A stretch of DNA of 64,000 nucleotides from Ornithinimicrobium laminariae (GTDB lineage: Bacteria > Actinomycetota > Actinomycetes > Actinomycetales > Dermatophilaceae), in NCBI RefSeq assembly GCF_019457945.1, contig NZ_JAHZSU010000002.1:372001-436000 (forward strand). The letters run 5' to 3'. This document shows, piece by piece, positions 36,872 through 45,779 of this stretch (position 1 is its first letter; every line of letters begins with the position of its first letter). The notes under the pieces were generated by a model. The model was not told where the DNA came from. It made no database searches and saw only the letters and a program-made list of their open reading frames with translations. Both the position numbers and the translations under genes were made by a program.

Positions 36872-37039
36872 ATGCCAGCCAAGATCAAGCAGATCCTGCT
36901 CTGGGCGCTCTTTATCTTTTTGATTTACGCGGTGCTCACCGACCCTGACCGCGCCGCAGACATCTTGCAGGCCGTCTGGGACATCATCTGGGGCGGCGTT
37001 CAGAACATCGCTCAATTCTTCCGGGCGCTGATGAGCTAG
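36872..37039 (+). CDS. 55-residue single-helix microprotein
   Basis: ATG at 36872 with GAGGAG about eight bases upstream, ending TAG at 37037-37039. The protein has one hydrophobic helix near the N-terminus (ILLWALFIFLIYAVL) and an amphipathic second half with many Trp and Ala/Ile (AVWDIIWGGVQNIAQFF). It stops two bases before the ATG of the PH-domain gene, so translation is coupled. Not recognised. Confidence 0.7.
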   Translation: MPAKIKQILLWALFIFLIYAVLTDPDRAADILQAVWDIIWGGVQNIAQFFRALMS

Positions 37040-37041
37040 CC

Positions 37042-38187
37042 ATGTTGGGGTCGTCCACAGTCGATGAGGCTGGGACAAAGGTCAGCAGTCGCATCCTGAA
37101 GAGGTACCTGCTGGCTGGCGAAGACATCGTCGTCGCCACCCGGCAGCACTGGGCCAAACTGGCTGAGCCTGCCATCACCGTGGTCGTTGGGTTCCTCTTC
37201 TTTGCCTACCTTGGTCTCAAGATCGAAGAAGCCCTCAACGATCCCGCGCTGTGGCTGTGGTGGGGTTGGCTCTTCCTGGTGGGCCGCCTGCTCTGGAGGC
37301 TGCTGGAGTGGCGCAACGAGTGGTTCGTAGCCACCGATAAACGCCTGCTCCTGACCTACGGTTTGTTCACAACCAAGGTCGCCATGATGCCGCTGGGCAA
37401 AGTGACTGACATGAACTTTGGCCGCTCAATCACCGGCCGCATCCTGGGCTACGGCACGTTCACCATGGAATCTGCTGGCCAAGAGCAAGCGATGCGGCAG
37501 ATCAGTTGGGTGCCCGACCCCGACAACACCTACAAGTCGATCGTCGACACCATTTTTGGCCCCGATCACGGCTACGACAGCGAAGATGACCGCGACGAGA
37601 GCGACCACCAGTTACACCAGTCGACTAGCCACCCGGTCAAGCCTCGCCGGTCCTTAAAGCGCCGAGAGCGGGCCAGCGTCTACACGGATGACGGCTATGC
37701 CGAAGACTCGGACGATGCCGAAGAGGCTGACCCCGACGCACCCTACGACGGCTATGACGACAGCGACGAAGGGCCCCAGGGCGAGGACGACCAGTGGGAA
37801 GACGAGATAATTGCCGATGACGAGGGCGATGACGTCGATGAAGATGAAGACATCACCGGCGAGATCCCCGACGTCTTTGCTGCTGACACCCAGGCACCAT
37901 CGCCTGGCTCAGACGATGAGGGCCAGCGAGCCACGCATTCCGGCACGCCCGTTCCCGTCGACGCCCTAGCGGAGTTTGAGGACGATGCAGACGACATACC
38001 GGAGGAGTTCCCGGCACCGGACGCCAAGGCAATTGACCTGCTTGAAGACGAGTGGCGCCCCGACTCGTGGCGCGAGAGCGGCACCCGGCCTGAGCTCGAG
38101 AGCAGCTATGAGGTCTCGGGCGAGGACACGACTAGTTTCGTGCGGGTGCAGCGAGATTTAAAGCCCAGCGATCGCCGTCCTTGGTGA
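37042..38187 (+). CDS. Bacterial PH-domain membrane protein with acidic tail
   Basis: 381 residues. Two membrane helices (about 45-62 and 70-90), then a bPH domain (about 90-180; WFVATDKRLLLTYGLFTTKVAMMPLGKV). The last 200 residues are highly acidic and disordered (repeated Asp/Glu runs) and have low complexity. Similar to the YdbS/YdbT-type proteins of Actinomycetota; role unknown. Coupled to the upstream microprotein; its 3' end overlaps the convergent YgjV-like gene by 56 bases. Confidence 0.8.
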   Translation: MLGSSTVDEAGTKVSSRILKRYLLAGEDIVVATRQHWAKLAEPAITVVVGFLFFAYLGLKIEEALNDPALWLWWGWLFLVGRLLWRLLEWRNEWFVATDKRLLLTYGLFTTKVAMMPLGKVTDMNFGRSITGRILGYGTFTMESAGQEQAMRQISWVPDPDNTYKSIVDTIFGPDHGYDSEDDRDESDHQLHQSTSHPVKPRRSLKRRERASVYTDDGYAEDSDDAEEADPDAPYDGYDDSDEGPQGEDDQWEDEIIADDEGDDVDEDEDITGEIPDVFAADTQAPSPGSDDEGQRATHSGTPVPVDALAEFEDDADDIPEEFPAPDAKAIDLLEDEWRPDSWRESGTRPELESSYEVSGEDTTSFVRVQRDLKPSDRRPW

Positions 38188-38761
38188 AGCCAACCTGGTC
38201 GTAATAGGGCTTTTGCACGTTTGTCGGGCTGAGCACTCGGGTGAAGCCACGCGAAGTGAAAACCTCCGAGGTCCGATAGACAAACTCGCCCGGCGTCAGG
38301 TCGCGATAGCGCGGCGTCACCCAGTCGAGCAAAACCTGCGCGGTGCCCCCACCAGCGTCTGCAGCGACGACGACGCCCACGGTTTCGTCACCGTGCACCA
38401 CCAGGAAACTCAGCCGATCGGCCGCCGCATCGTGGCGGAAATCAGGGTTTGTCTCGGCGATGTCATCCCCATGCACCGACAAAACATGCTCAAAGTATGC
38501 GTCGCGCGAGCCAACCTCGATCACCGAGTAGGCCTTGGCATCGTGGCGCGTGCTCAGCATCTTGTAGAGGAAGTAAATGTTGATCAGAGCCAACACCGTG
38601 TTCAGGCCAACCATCGGCCACACCATGATCGCCGCGTTGTAGGCAAGCAAGATCAAACTGCCCACCAGGTTGATCATGCGCAAACGCAATACGCGAGTCT
38701 GCAACAGCGAAATCACCAAGACGAGTGACCCAAACCAACCAACAATTTCAATGAACGGCAT
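38132..38761 (-). CDS. YgjV-like membrane domain fused to GNAT-like domain
   Basis: 209 residues from the ATG at 38761. The N-terminal about 80 residues are three membrane helices matching the YgjV family (IEIVGWFGSLVLVISLLQTR). The remainder looks like a GNAT acetyltransferase: LSFLVVHGDETVGVVVAADAG, VTPRYRDLTPGEFVYR and YYDQVGFTKDGDRW. I have not placed a catalytic residue. The 3' end overlaps the PH-domain gene by 56 bases in convergent orientation. Confidence 0.7.
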   Translation of the reverse strand: MPFIEIVGWFGSLVLVISLLQTRVLRLRMINLVGSLILLAYNAAIMVWPMVGLNTVLALINIYFLYKMLSTRHDAKAYSVIEVGSRDAYFEHVLSVHGDDIAETNPDFRHDAAADRLSFLVVHGDETVGVVVAADAGGGTAQVLLDWVTPRYRDLTPGEFVYRTSEVFTSRGFTRVLSPTNVQKPYYDQVGFTKDGDRWALNLAAPARN

Positions 38762-38875
38762 AAGAGCAGGGTACGGCCCGGGCTGAGCCGACGCTACGGG
38801 CCTTAAGATTGAGCCGCAGCAGAGCTGCACCCACGACATGAAACACCCCGAATACCCACACTGAAGGCGACACCG

Positions 38876-39445
38876 ATGGCAGTCCGCGACATCACCGTTC
38901 AGGGGCACCGCGCCCTGCACCAGCGCACCAAGAAGGTTAAGGAAGTGACCCCCGAGGTCAGGACCCTGGTCGCCGACATGTTCGACACAATGGCCGCTGC
39001 CGAGGGAGTTGGTCTTGCCGCCAACCAGGTCGGCGTGCGACTGCGGATCTTCGTCTTCGACTGCCCCCGACCGGGGCAAGAGAATGCTCGCGGAGTGGTA
39101 ATCAACCCCGTCCTGGAACGTTTGGGCACCCCGACACCGTTAGACGAAGAAGAAGACGGCGAAGGTTGCCTGTCAGTCCCCGGAGAGTGGTTCCCGCTGG
39201 CCCGGTTCCCACAGGCCCGAGTGACCGGCACCGACCTCGAAGGCAACGAGATCGTCCTGGAGGGCGAAGACTTGTTTGCCCGCTGCCTTCAGCATGAGAC
39301 CGACCACCTGGATGGCTACTTGTATGTCGACCGCCTCACCGGCCCTTGGAAGAGCGAAGCCCGTGAAGCTTCTAAGGACCGAGGCTGGGCCGACACCGGC
39401 ATCACCAAGTGGGACCCAAGCACTACTAAAGCTGAGGACGTCTAA
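38876..39445 (+). CDS. def: Peptide deformylase
   Basis: 189 residues. It removes the N-formyl group from new proteins. The three motifs are GVGLAANQVG, EGCLSVP and QHETDHLDG, the zinc ligands being the Cys and the two His. The ATG follows GAAGGCGACACCG. Three bases before the next lipoprotein gene. Confidence 0.95.
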   Translation: MAVRDITVQGHRALHQRTKKVKEVTPEVRTLVADMFDTMAAAEGVGLAANQVGVRLRIFVFDCPRPGQENARGVVINPVLERLGTPTPLDEEEDGEGCLSVPGEWFPLARFPQARVTGTDLEGNEIVLEGEDLFARCLQHETDHLDGYLYVDRLTGPWKSEAREASKDRGWADTGITKWDPSTTKAEDV

Positions 39446-39448
39446 CGC

Positions 39449-40177
39449 ATGAAGCGCACTCCCGCCCTGCTCGCAGCACCTTTGATGTTCGTCGCCTTCG
39501 CGGCGTGCGGGAGTGATGAAACAACCCAAGTCCCCGCTGACTCGGCGCCAGCGGCGTCTGCACCCGTTGCTGCAGAGCCTGCTACTTCGGAGCCCGCCGA
39601 TGAAGCCGAGGCCACCACGGACAACGCAGAAGACTCAAGCGATGAGACGGCGGCGACGGTCGAAGACCCAACAGGCATCGAAGTCGGCTCGGATGTGCTC
39701 TCTCGCGCCGATGCGATCGCCCAGAACGTGACCGCTTGGCAGGACGCCAGCACCCTGGGTGAGGCGCAAATGCACGCCGAGGCGGCCCGCAACCTGGTCG
39801 TTGGACCCGATGGACCCTATTACGGCGATGCCGACGGCGACGGCGTGATTGCCGGGGCCAACGACGACGGCTTACTGCCTGGCCTAGAAGGGCAGGGCGG
39901 CTTGGCGCTGAGCATGGCGGACAACGAGATCGTGGAGCGCGATGTTTTGGGCGGCAGTTGGGGTGACCCGGCGCAGCGTTGGGAAATATTGGACACCGCG
40001 ATCAACGAGTGGACTCCCACCAACAACCCCTACCCTACGCTGCCAAGTCACCCGCAGCGGGTCGTTGGCTGGGCCACGTTGGCCCTTGACGCCGAAAATC
40101 TGGGCGAGGCCTACGAATACGCTGGCCACGCCCAGATTCACGTCGATGTCACGGCGCTAGCGCTCGCGCCGATGTAG
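39449..40177 (+). CDS. Lipoprotein of unknown function
   Basis: 242 residues. Signal peptide with lipobox FAAC, a long Ala/Pro/Ser/Thr/Glu linker (about 24-75), then a compact region (about 80-242) with a DADGDGV stretch resembling a calcium-binding loop and WPTxxYPTLP-like repeats. Not recognised. Coupled to def by a three-base gap, though def is usually housekeeping and the link may be only positional. Confidence 0.72.
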   Translation: MKRTPALLAAPLMFVAFAACGSDETTQVPADSAPAASAPVAAEPATSEPADEAEATTDNAEDSSDETAATVEDPTGIEVGSDVLSRADAIAQNVTAWQDASTLGEAQMHAEAARNLVVGPDGPYYGDADGDGVIAGANDDGLLPGLEGQGGLALSMADNEIVERDVLGGSWGDPAQRWEILDTAINEWTPTNNPYPTLPSHPQRVVGWATLALDAENLGEAYEYAGHAQIHVDVTALALAPM

Positions 40178-40183
40178 TTCGCG

Positions 40184-41599
40184 CTACATGTCCTCGAGTT
40201 CCTTGCCCTTCGTTTCTGGCACGAACTTCAAGACAAACAAGAACGACACCACGGCAAAGAACGTATAGAAGCCGTAGGCAAACCCGAGACCGGCCTCGGC
40301 CATCCTCGGGAACGACGTCGAGATAGCGAAGTTGGCAAGCCACTGAGCCGCCGCTGCGATACCGAGCGCCATGCTGCGGATCTTGTTGTTGAACATCTCG
40401 CCCAGCAACACCCAAACGCCCGGGCCCCACGACATACCGAAGAAGACGACGAAGCCGTTGGCGGCGATCAGTGCGATTAAGGCACCGCTATCGCTCAGGA
40501 CTGGCTGCGTGGCCCCATCGACCATCTCGGTCGGGGCGGTGGCAAAGATGTAGGCCATCGTGCCCAGGGTTACCGCCATGCCTGCCGAGCCAATGGACAG
40601 CAGCAGTCGTCGGCCGATCCTGTCGATCAACAGAATCGCGATGATGGTGACCACGATGTTGGTGACCGAGGTCAACACGGTTTGCGTGAGCGCATCCTCC
40701 TCGGTGAAACCAACTGCCTGCCACAGGGTCGCGGAGTAGTAGAAGATCACGTTGATACCGACGAACTGCTGGAACACCGAAAGCGCGATGCCGATCCAGA
40801 CGATGGGCAAAACCTTGCCCGCCGAGTTCAGCATGTCCCGCAACGACGCCTTCTCTTCGCGGATCACCGTGCGACGGATCTCCTTCAGCCGCTCGTCAAT
40901 GCCGCTCTTCATCACGCTGGAGAGAACGGTCCGCGCCTGCTTCTCTTGCTTGTTGGCCACCAGGAATCGTGGCGACTCCGGGATCGTCAGCGCAAAGGCG
41001 GCATAGGCCACGGCGGGGATGATTTCAGCGATGAACATCCACCGCCACGCCTGCAGACCCCACAGTGGCTCGATCGCGCCACCTGCGACGTTGGCCAGGA
41101 AGTAGTCGCTCAGGAGAGCGATGAAGATGCCGACCACAATGGCCATCTGCTGCAGCGAGCCGAGCCGGCCACGGATCGAGGCCGGTGCGATCTCCGCGAT
41201 ATAGGCCGGTGCGATCACCGAGGCGGCACCAACACCAACACCGCCGACAACCCGCCAAAGGATGAGGTCCCAGGCACCAAAGGCCAAGCCCGAGCCAATA
41301 GCGCTGATCGAAAACAGGGCGGCAGCCAGCACCATGACCCGAATGCGGCCATAGCGGTCGGCAATGCGACCTGCGAGATATGCACCGGCCACGCAACCCA
41401 ACAGGGCCGACGAGACGATGAAGCCCAGGAAGAACCCGGATGCTTCAAAGTCTGAGCCGATCGCTGTCACGGCTCCGTTAATCACGGAGGTGTCAAAGCC
41501 AAACAGGAATCCACCCAGGGCGGCTACTGACGCCAGGTGAATTGCTCTGCCGAGGTAATAGTCATCTTTCCCAGCTGCGGCTTTCGCTACTTCAGCCAT
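40184..41599 (-). CDS. MFS sugar porter
   Basis: 471 residues from the ATG at 41599 (AAGGA upstream). Twelve membrane helices. Sugar-porter motifs: GFLFGFDTSVINGA, GRIADRYGRIRVM (RxGRR type), PESPRFLVANK, QQFVGINVIFYYS and the C-terminal PETKGKELEDM. It takes up a sugar or polyol by proton symport. Divergent from the aminotransferase/dehydrogenase pair. Confidence 0.9.
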   Translation of the reverse strand: MAEVAKAAAGKDDYYLGRAIHLASVAALGGFLFGFDTSVINGAVTAIGSDFEASGFFLGFIVSSALLGCVAGAYLAGRIADRYGRIRVMVLAAALFSISAIGSGLAFGAWDLILWRVVGGVGVGAASVIAPAYIAEIAPASIRGRLGSLQQMAIVVGIFIALLSDYFLANVAGGAIEPLWGLQAWRWMFIAEIIPAVAYAAFALTIPESPRFLVANKQEKQARTVLSSVMKSGIDERLKEIRRTVIREEKASLRDMLNSAGKVLPIVWIGIALSVFQQFVGINVIFYYSATLWQAVGFTEEDALTQTVLTSVTNIVVTIIAILLIDRIGRRLLLSIGSAGMAVTLGTMAYIFATAPTEMVDGATQPVLSDSGALIALIAANGFVVFFGMSWGPGVWVLLGEMFNNKIRSMALGIAAAAQWLANFAISTSFPRMAEAGLGFAYGFYTFFAVVSFLFVLKFVPETKGKELEDM

Positions 41600-41748
41600 G
41601 AGCGCACTTCCTTTCGGGGCAACGCCGCCCCTGCTGCAAAACACCAGAGGACACCTCTGATGGCAGTGTGTATTTCTCCCCACCTGCAGGCTGAGTATTA
41701 CTCACATCACGTACGGTGTGAAGCATCTCGATCACAAAGGAGTGAGCG

Positions 41749-42945
41749 ATGCCGTTCGCAGCACGTCTTGACCAACTAGGGACCGAAACCGCGTTCGCGG
41801 TAGCCCTGGCCGCAGCCGACCGATCCAGCGAGGGCCACAAGGTCTATCCGTTCCATCTGGGCGATATCAATTTGCCGATGGGCGGCCACATCGTCGACGC
41901 GATGAATCAGGCCATTTCCGCAGGTAAGACCGGGTACTGCCCCGGTGCTGGCATACCCGAACTGCGCGCTGCTCTGGCCGAAGACATTGGTGCTCGACGA
42001 GGCGTGACTTTCGACCCTGAGCAGGTTGTCGTGATGACTGGCGGCAAGCCCGTGATCACCAAGTTCATCCAAACTGTGATGGACCCGGGCCAAGAGGTGC
42101 TCTATCCCAATCCTGGGTTCCCGATCTATGAGTCGCAGATCGAATACTTCGGCGGCGTCGCCAAGGCTTATCGCTATGTCCCGACCGACAACGGTTTTGC
42201 CATTGACCTTGACCACTTGCGGTCGCTGATCACGCCCAACACCACGGCGTTGATCTACAACGACTTGCAAAACCCGATCTCTGCAGAGTCCACCGCCGCC
42301 GAGCGCGAGGCCATCGCTCAGATCGCGATTGAGCACGACCTGTGGGTGCTTTCCGATGAGGCTTATTTCGAGATGCGCTACGAGGGCGAGTCCACCTCGA
42401 TCACCACGATTCCGGGCATGGTCGAACGCACCGTCATCCTGTATACGTTCAGTAAGAAGTTTGCGATGACCGGCTCTCGCCTGGGCTGCGCGGTTGCTCC
42501 CAAGGCGATGGCCAAGGTCTTCGCCACGCTGAACACCAATGACGAGTCCTGCACGACGCACTATGTGCAATGGGCCGGCATCGCGGCCTTGCAGGGCACT
42601 CAACAACCCGTTCAGGACATGTTGGACACGTTGCGCGGTCGGCGCGACTTGGTCTGCGACTTCGTCAACAGCACGCCGGGGATGTCGGTCGAAGTGCCTC
42701 GCTCCACTTTCTATGTCTTCCCGGATGTCACGGAGACCATGCACAAAATGGGCATCACCGACCTCACCGACTTTGCTGGTCAGGCCCTGCGCGAAACCGG
42801 CGTCAGCTTTTGCACGCGTCGACACTTCGGTCGGCCCCAGCCCGGCGAAGACCGGCATTACATCCGCCTGGCCTACTCCGGCATCAACTCCGATGACATC
42901 ACCGAGGGCTTGAGCAAGCTAAAGGGTTGGGTGGAGTCCGCATGA
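41749..42945 (+). CDS. PLP aminotransferase, class I/II
   Basis: 398 residues. FHLGDINLPMGGHI, NDLQNPISAESTAAER, LWVLSDEAYFEMRYEG and the PLP-lysine stretch LYTFSKKFAMTGSRLG. AAGGAG lies just upstream of the ATG. It overlaps the next gene by four bases (ATGA), so aminotransferase and 2-hydroxyacid dehydrogenase form one unit. Substrate unknown. A TCACA-TGTGA inverted repeat at 41702-41721 in the divergent gap might be a regulator site. Confidence 0.87.
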   Translation: MPFAARLDQLGTETAFAVALAAADRSSEGHKVYPFHLGDINLPMGGHIVDAMNQAISAGKTGYCPGAGIPELRAALAEDIGARRGVTFDPEQVVVMTGGKPVITKFIQTVMDPGQEVLYPNPGFPIYESQIEYFGGVAKAYRYVPTDNGFAIDLDHLRSLITPNTTALIYNDLQNPISAESTAAEREAIAQIAIEHDLWVLSDEAYFEMRYEGESTSITTIPGMVERTVILYTFSKKFAMTGSRLGCAVAPKAMAKVFATLNTNDESCTTHYVQWAGIAALQGTQQPVQDMLDTLRGRRDLVCDFVNSTPGMSVEVPRSTFYVFPDVTETMHKMGITDLTDFAGQALRETGVSFCTRRHFGRPQPGEDRHYIRLAYSGINSDDITEGLSKLKGWVESA

Positions 42946-43901
42946 GCCGCGTCGTGGTGAGCGGGCGCATACCCGCAGATGGTCTGGCTGCTTTGCAGGA
43001 GCACCACGAAGTCGTGAGCTGGGACGACGCATCAGGTATGCCGCGAGCTGAGTTGCTCAGCCGCGTCGCCGGAGCGGACGCGATCGTGTCGTTGCTGACC
43101 GATCAGATCGACGCCGAGGTGCTGGATGCGGCCGGGGCACAGTTGCAGGTCGTCGCCAACGTGGCCGTCGGCTTCAACAATGTCGATGTCGCTGCTTGCC
43201 GGGAACGCGGTGTCGTCGTCACCAACACCCCTGACGTGCTGACTGACGCGACCGCAGACATTGCCCTCGGCTTGATGCTGATGGTCACGCGGCGTCTGGC
43301 TGAGGGCGAACGCGTCATCCGCAACCAAGAGCCGTGGAAGTGGGGCATGTTCTATTTGCTCGGCTCCGGCCTTCAGGGCAAAACACTGGGCGTTGTTGGT
43401 CTCGGCGGCATTGGTGCTGCCACGGCCCGTCGAGCCAAGGCCTTCGGGATGAAAATCGCCTATTCATCGCGCAGCGGCCCCAAGCCCGAGTTGGCGCAGG
43501 AGTTGGATGCAACCCTGCTCGACTTTGATGAGTTGGTCGCGACGTCGGACGTGATCTCGGTGCACGCGCCATACTCACCTGCCACGCATCACCTGATCGG
43601 GGCCGAACAATTGGCTGCGATGAAGGACTCGGCCTACCTAATCAACACAGCACGTGGGCCCATGGTTGACGAGGCCGCCCTGGTCGAAGCGCTCAAGAGC
43701 GGTCAGATCGCCGGCGCTGGTTTGGATGTCTTTGAGGAAGAGCCAGCGGTGCACCCCGGCCTCATCGAGCTCGACAACGCAGTCTTGCTGCCCCACTTAG
43801 GGTCGGCGACGGTTGAGACGCGCACGGCGATGGCTACCTTGGCTGGCCAAAATGTCAATGCTGTTTTGGCTGGCCAAGATCCGCCGAACCCCGTGCGTTG
43901 A
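42942..43901 (+). CDS. D-2-hydroxyacid dehydrogenase (glyoxylate reductase-like)
   Basis: 319 residues from the ATG at 42942. Rossmann motif GKTLGVVGLGGIGAATARRAKAFGM; catalytic Arg in INTARGPMVDEAAL, Glu in DVFEEEPAV and His in LLPHLGSATVETRTAM. Reduces a 2-oxo acid, perhaps the product of the upstream aminotransferase. The ABC transporter genes converge 31 bases downstream. Confidence 0.9.
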   Translation: MSRVVVSGRIPADGLAALQEHHEVVSWDDASGMPRAELLSRVAGADAIVSLLTDQIDAEVLDAAGAQLQVVANVAVGFNNVDVAACRERGVVVTNTPDVLTDATADIALGLMLMVTRRLAEGERVIRNQEPWKWGMFYLLGSGLQGKTLGVVGLGGIGAATARRAKAFGMKIAYSSRSGPKPELAQELDATLLDFDELVATSDVISVHAPYSPATHHLIGAEQLAAMKDSAYLINTARGPMVDEAALVEALKSGQIAGAGLDVFEEEPAVHPGLIELDNAVLLPHLGSATVETRTAMATLAGQNVNAVLAGQDPPNPVR

Positions 43902-43932
43902 GATTCTGAACACCGAATGCCCTATCGTCGGT

Positions 43933-44841
43933 TCACTTCAACCCGCTCGTCGCCACGCCTGCGACAAAGTACTTCTGGAAGATGCCGAAGACCAGCAGCA
44001 TGGGGAGAATTGAGAGCAGGGTCATTGCTAGGAGTGCTCCATAGTCTTGACCGAACTGGGCGATCAAGAACTGCAGCCCAACAGGCAGCGTGTACGCAGA
44101 ACTATCGGTCAAGACGATCAACGGCCAAATGAACTCGTTCCATCGCCACATGAAGGTAAAGATGATGAGCGAAGCGATGAGAGGTTTAGACAACGGCAAA
44201 ATGATTTGAAAGAACGTCCGGAATGGCCCAGCGCCATCTATTTTGGCCGCTTCAATGAGTTCGTCCGGCATGCTGAGGAAAAACTGTCGGGCCATAAAGA
44301 GCCCGAATGCCTCAGCTAGCCGGGGCAAGATGACTCCCCAGTTCGAGTTGAGCAAATTGAGGTCGATCACGATCTGAAACTGCGGGATCATGATGACCTG
44401 CACCGGCACCATCAGCGTGCTGATGATCAAGAGGAAGATCAGATCGCGGAATGGGAAATTGAGCTTGGCGAACGCATAGCCAGCACTGAGATTGATCGCC
44501 AACGTCAAAATGACCGACACCACGGCAATCACGATGGAGTTCGTCATCCAGCGCGCGAAGGGGTAATCCCGCCACGGTTGGACAAAGTTTGACCAAGTCC
44601 AGTCTTGCGGAATCAGCGACACAGGGAGATTGCTCAACTCCGTTTGACTGCCTAGTGCCGTTCTCAGCATCCAATACATCGGGAACATCAGCACAGCCAC
44701 GGCGACGGTGGCTATCACCACCCGAATCCAAATAGCGCGCTTGGACTGCGGCAACTCGCCTTCTTCGCGAGCTGGTTTGGCCGGCTGGATGGCACCTTCT
44801 TCAGTGTCCTGCGTCTGGGATAGCGCTGCTGTGGTGCTCAT
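43933..44841 (-). CDS. ABC sugar transporter permease, MalG type
   Basis: 302 residues, six membrane helices. CUT1 permease with the EAA-type loop EAAKIDGAGPFRTFFQIILPLSKP. Third gene of a three-gene set; overlaps the MalF-type permease by four bases (ATGA). Confidence 0.9.
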   Translation of the reverse strand: MSTTAALSQTQDTEEGAIQPAKPAREEGELPQSKRAIWIRVVIATVAVAVLMFPMYWMLRTALGSQTELSNLPVSLIPQDWTWSNFVQPWRDYPFARWMTNSIVIAVVSVILTLAINLSAGYAFAKLNFPFRDLIFLLIISTLMVPVQVIMIPQFQIVIDLNLLNSNWGVILPRLAEAFGLFMARQFFLSMPDELIEAAKIDGAGPFRTFFQIILPLSKPLIASLIIFTFMWRWNEFIWPLIVLTDSSAYTLPVGLQFLIAQFGQDYGALLAMTLLSILPMLLVFGIFQKYFVAGVATSGLK

Positions 44842-45761
44842 ACTTCATCCCTCGTTCGCGAAAGGCGCCACTGCAAGACCGTAAAGATCAGCACGACGAC
44901 GTAGATAATGACTCCAATGGCTGCCGCGTATCCCTGCCGACGCTGGTTGAAGCCCTCTTCATAGGCATACTGGACGAGGAAGGTGGTGGCATTGCCGGGC
45001 CCACCTCGCGTCAAGACGTACACACTGTCAAAGACTTGAAAACTTTGAATGATCGCATAGACCACGAGGAAGAAAGTGGTAGGAGCGACTAGTGGCCAGG
45101 TGATGTGACGAAGCCTTTTCCAACCCACTGCGCCATCCACCGTGCCAGCCTCATAGACCTCTCGGGGGATGCCTTGCAATGCGGCCAGATAGACGACCAT
45201 TCCAAAACCGATGCTCTGCCATGTGCTGACCACGATGATGGAGACCATGGCGGCACGTTCGTCGCCTTGCCAGTCCACCGACGGTAAACCCAGAGAATTG
45301 GCTAGTTGATTCAATATGCCAACCAACGGGTCAAACAAACGAAGAAAGATGACACCGGAAGCAACACCTGAGATGACGACTGGCACATAGAAGAGACCAC
45401 GGAATAGGCCTCGCCCGGGCATCCACCGATTGACCAAGAGCGCCGCGCCCAGTCCCAGGGCAATGCCCATGGGCACTGTGACCGCGGTGAAAACAACGGT
45501 GTTGATGGCAGCTCGCCAAAAGGTGCTGTCGCTGACGATCGTTGTGTAGTTCTCTAGGCCGACGAACTCCAGGTCCCCGAACCCTGAATAGCTATTGAGG
45601 CTGTACCAAAATGTCAACACCAGTGGGACGAACATAAAAACGGTGAAGACCAGCAGGGCAGGACTGGCCAAAACGAGGCCGGCCCAACGCTCCACCTTTG
45701 CGGCTTTGGTCATACCTTGTGGCCGACGTGGCGGTGATTCCGTTCGCTGAGCGGTAGTCAT
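44838..45761 (-). CDS. ABC sugar transporter permease, MalF type
   Basis: 307 residues, six membrane helices, with the EAA loop YEAGTVDGAVGWKRLRHITWPL. Partner of the MalG-type permease; follows the binding protein by 18 bases. No ATPase gene is in this cluster, so it must be shared or lie elsewhere (MsiK-like proteins do this in Actinomycetota). Confidence 0.9.
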   Translation of the reverse strand: MTTAQRTESPPRRPQGMTKAAKVERWAGLVLASPALLVFTVFMFVPLVLTFWYSLNSYSGFGDLEFVGLENYTTIVSDSTFWRAAINTVVFTAVTVPMGIALGLGAALLVNRWMPGRGLFRGLFYVPVVISGVASGVIFLRLFDPLVGILNQLANSLGLPSVDWQGDERAAMVSIIVVSTWQSIGFGMVVYLAALQGIPREVYEAGTVDGAVGWKRLRHITWPLVAPTTFFLVVYAIIQSFQVFDSVYVLTRGGPGNATTFLVQYAYEEGFNQRRQGYAAAIGVIIYVVVLIFTVLQWRLSRTRDEV

Positions 45762-45779
45762 GGCTGAAACCCGGGCGCC

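Noticed and set aside
41776-42858. 360-residue minus-strand ORF
   Set aside because: Shadow of the aminotransferase gene; no recognisable motifs.
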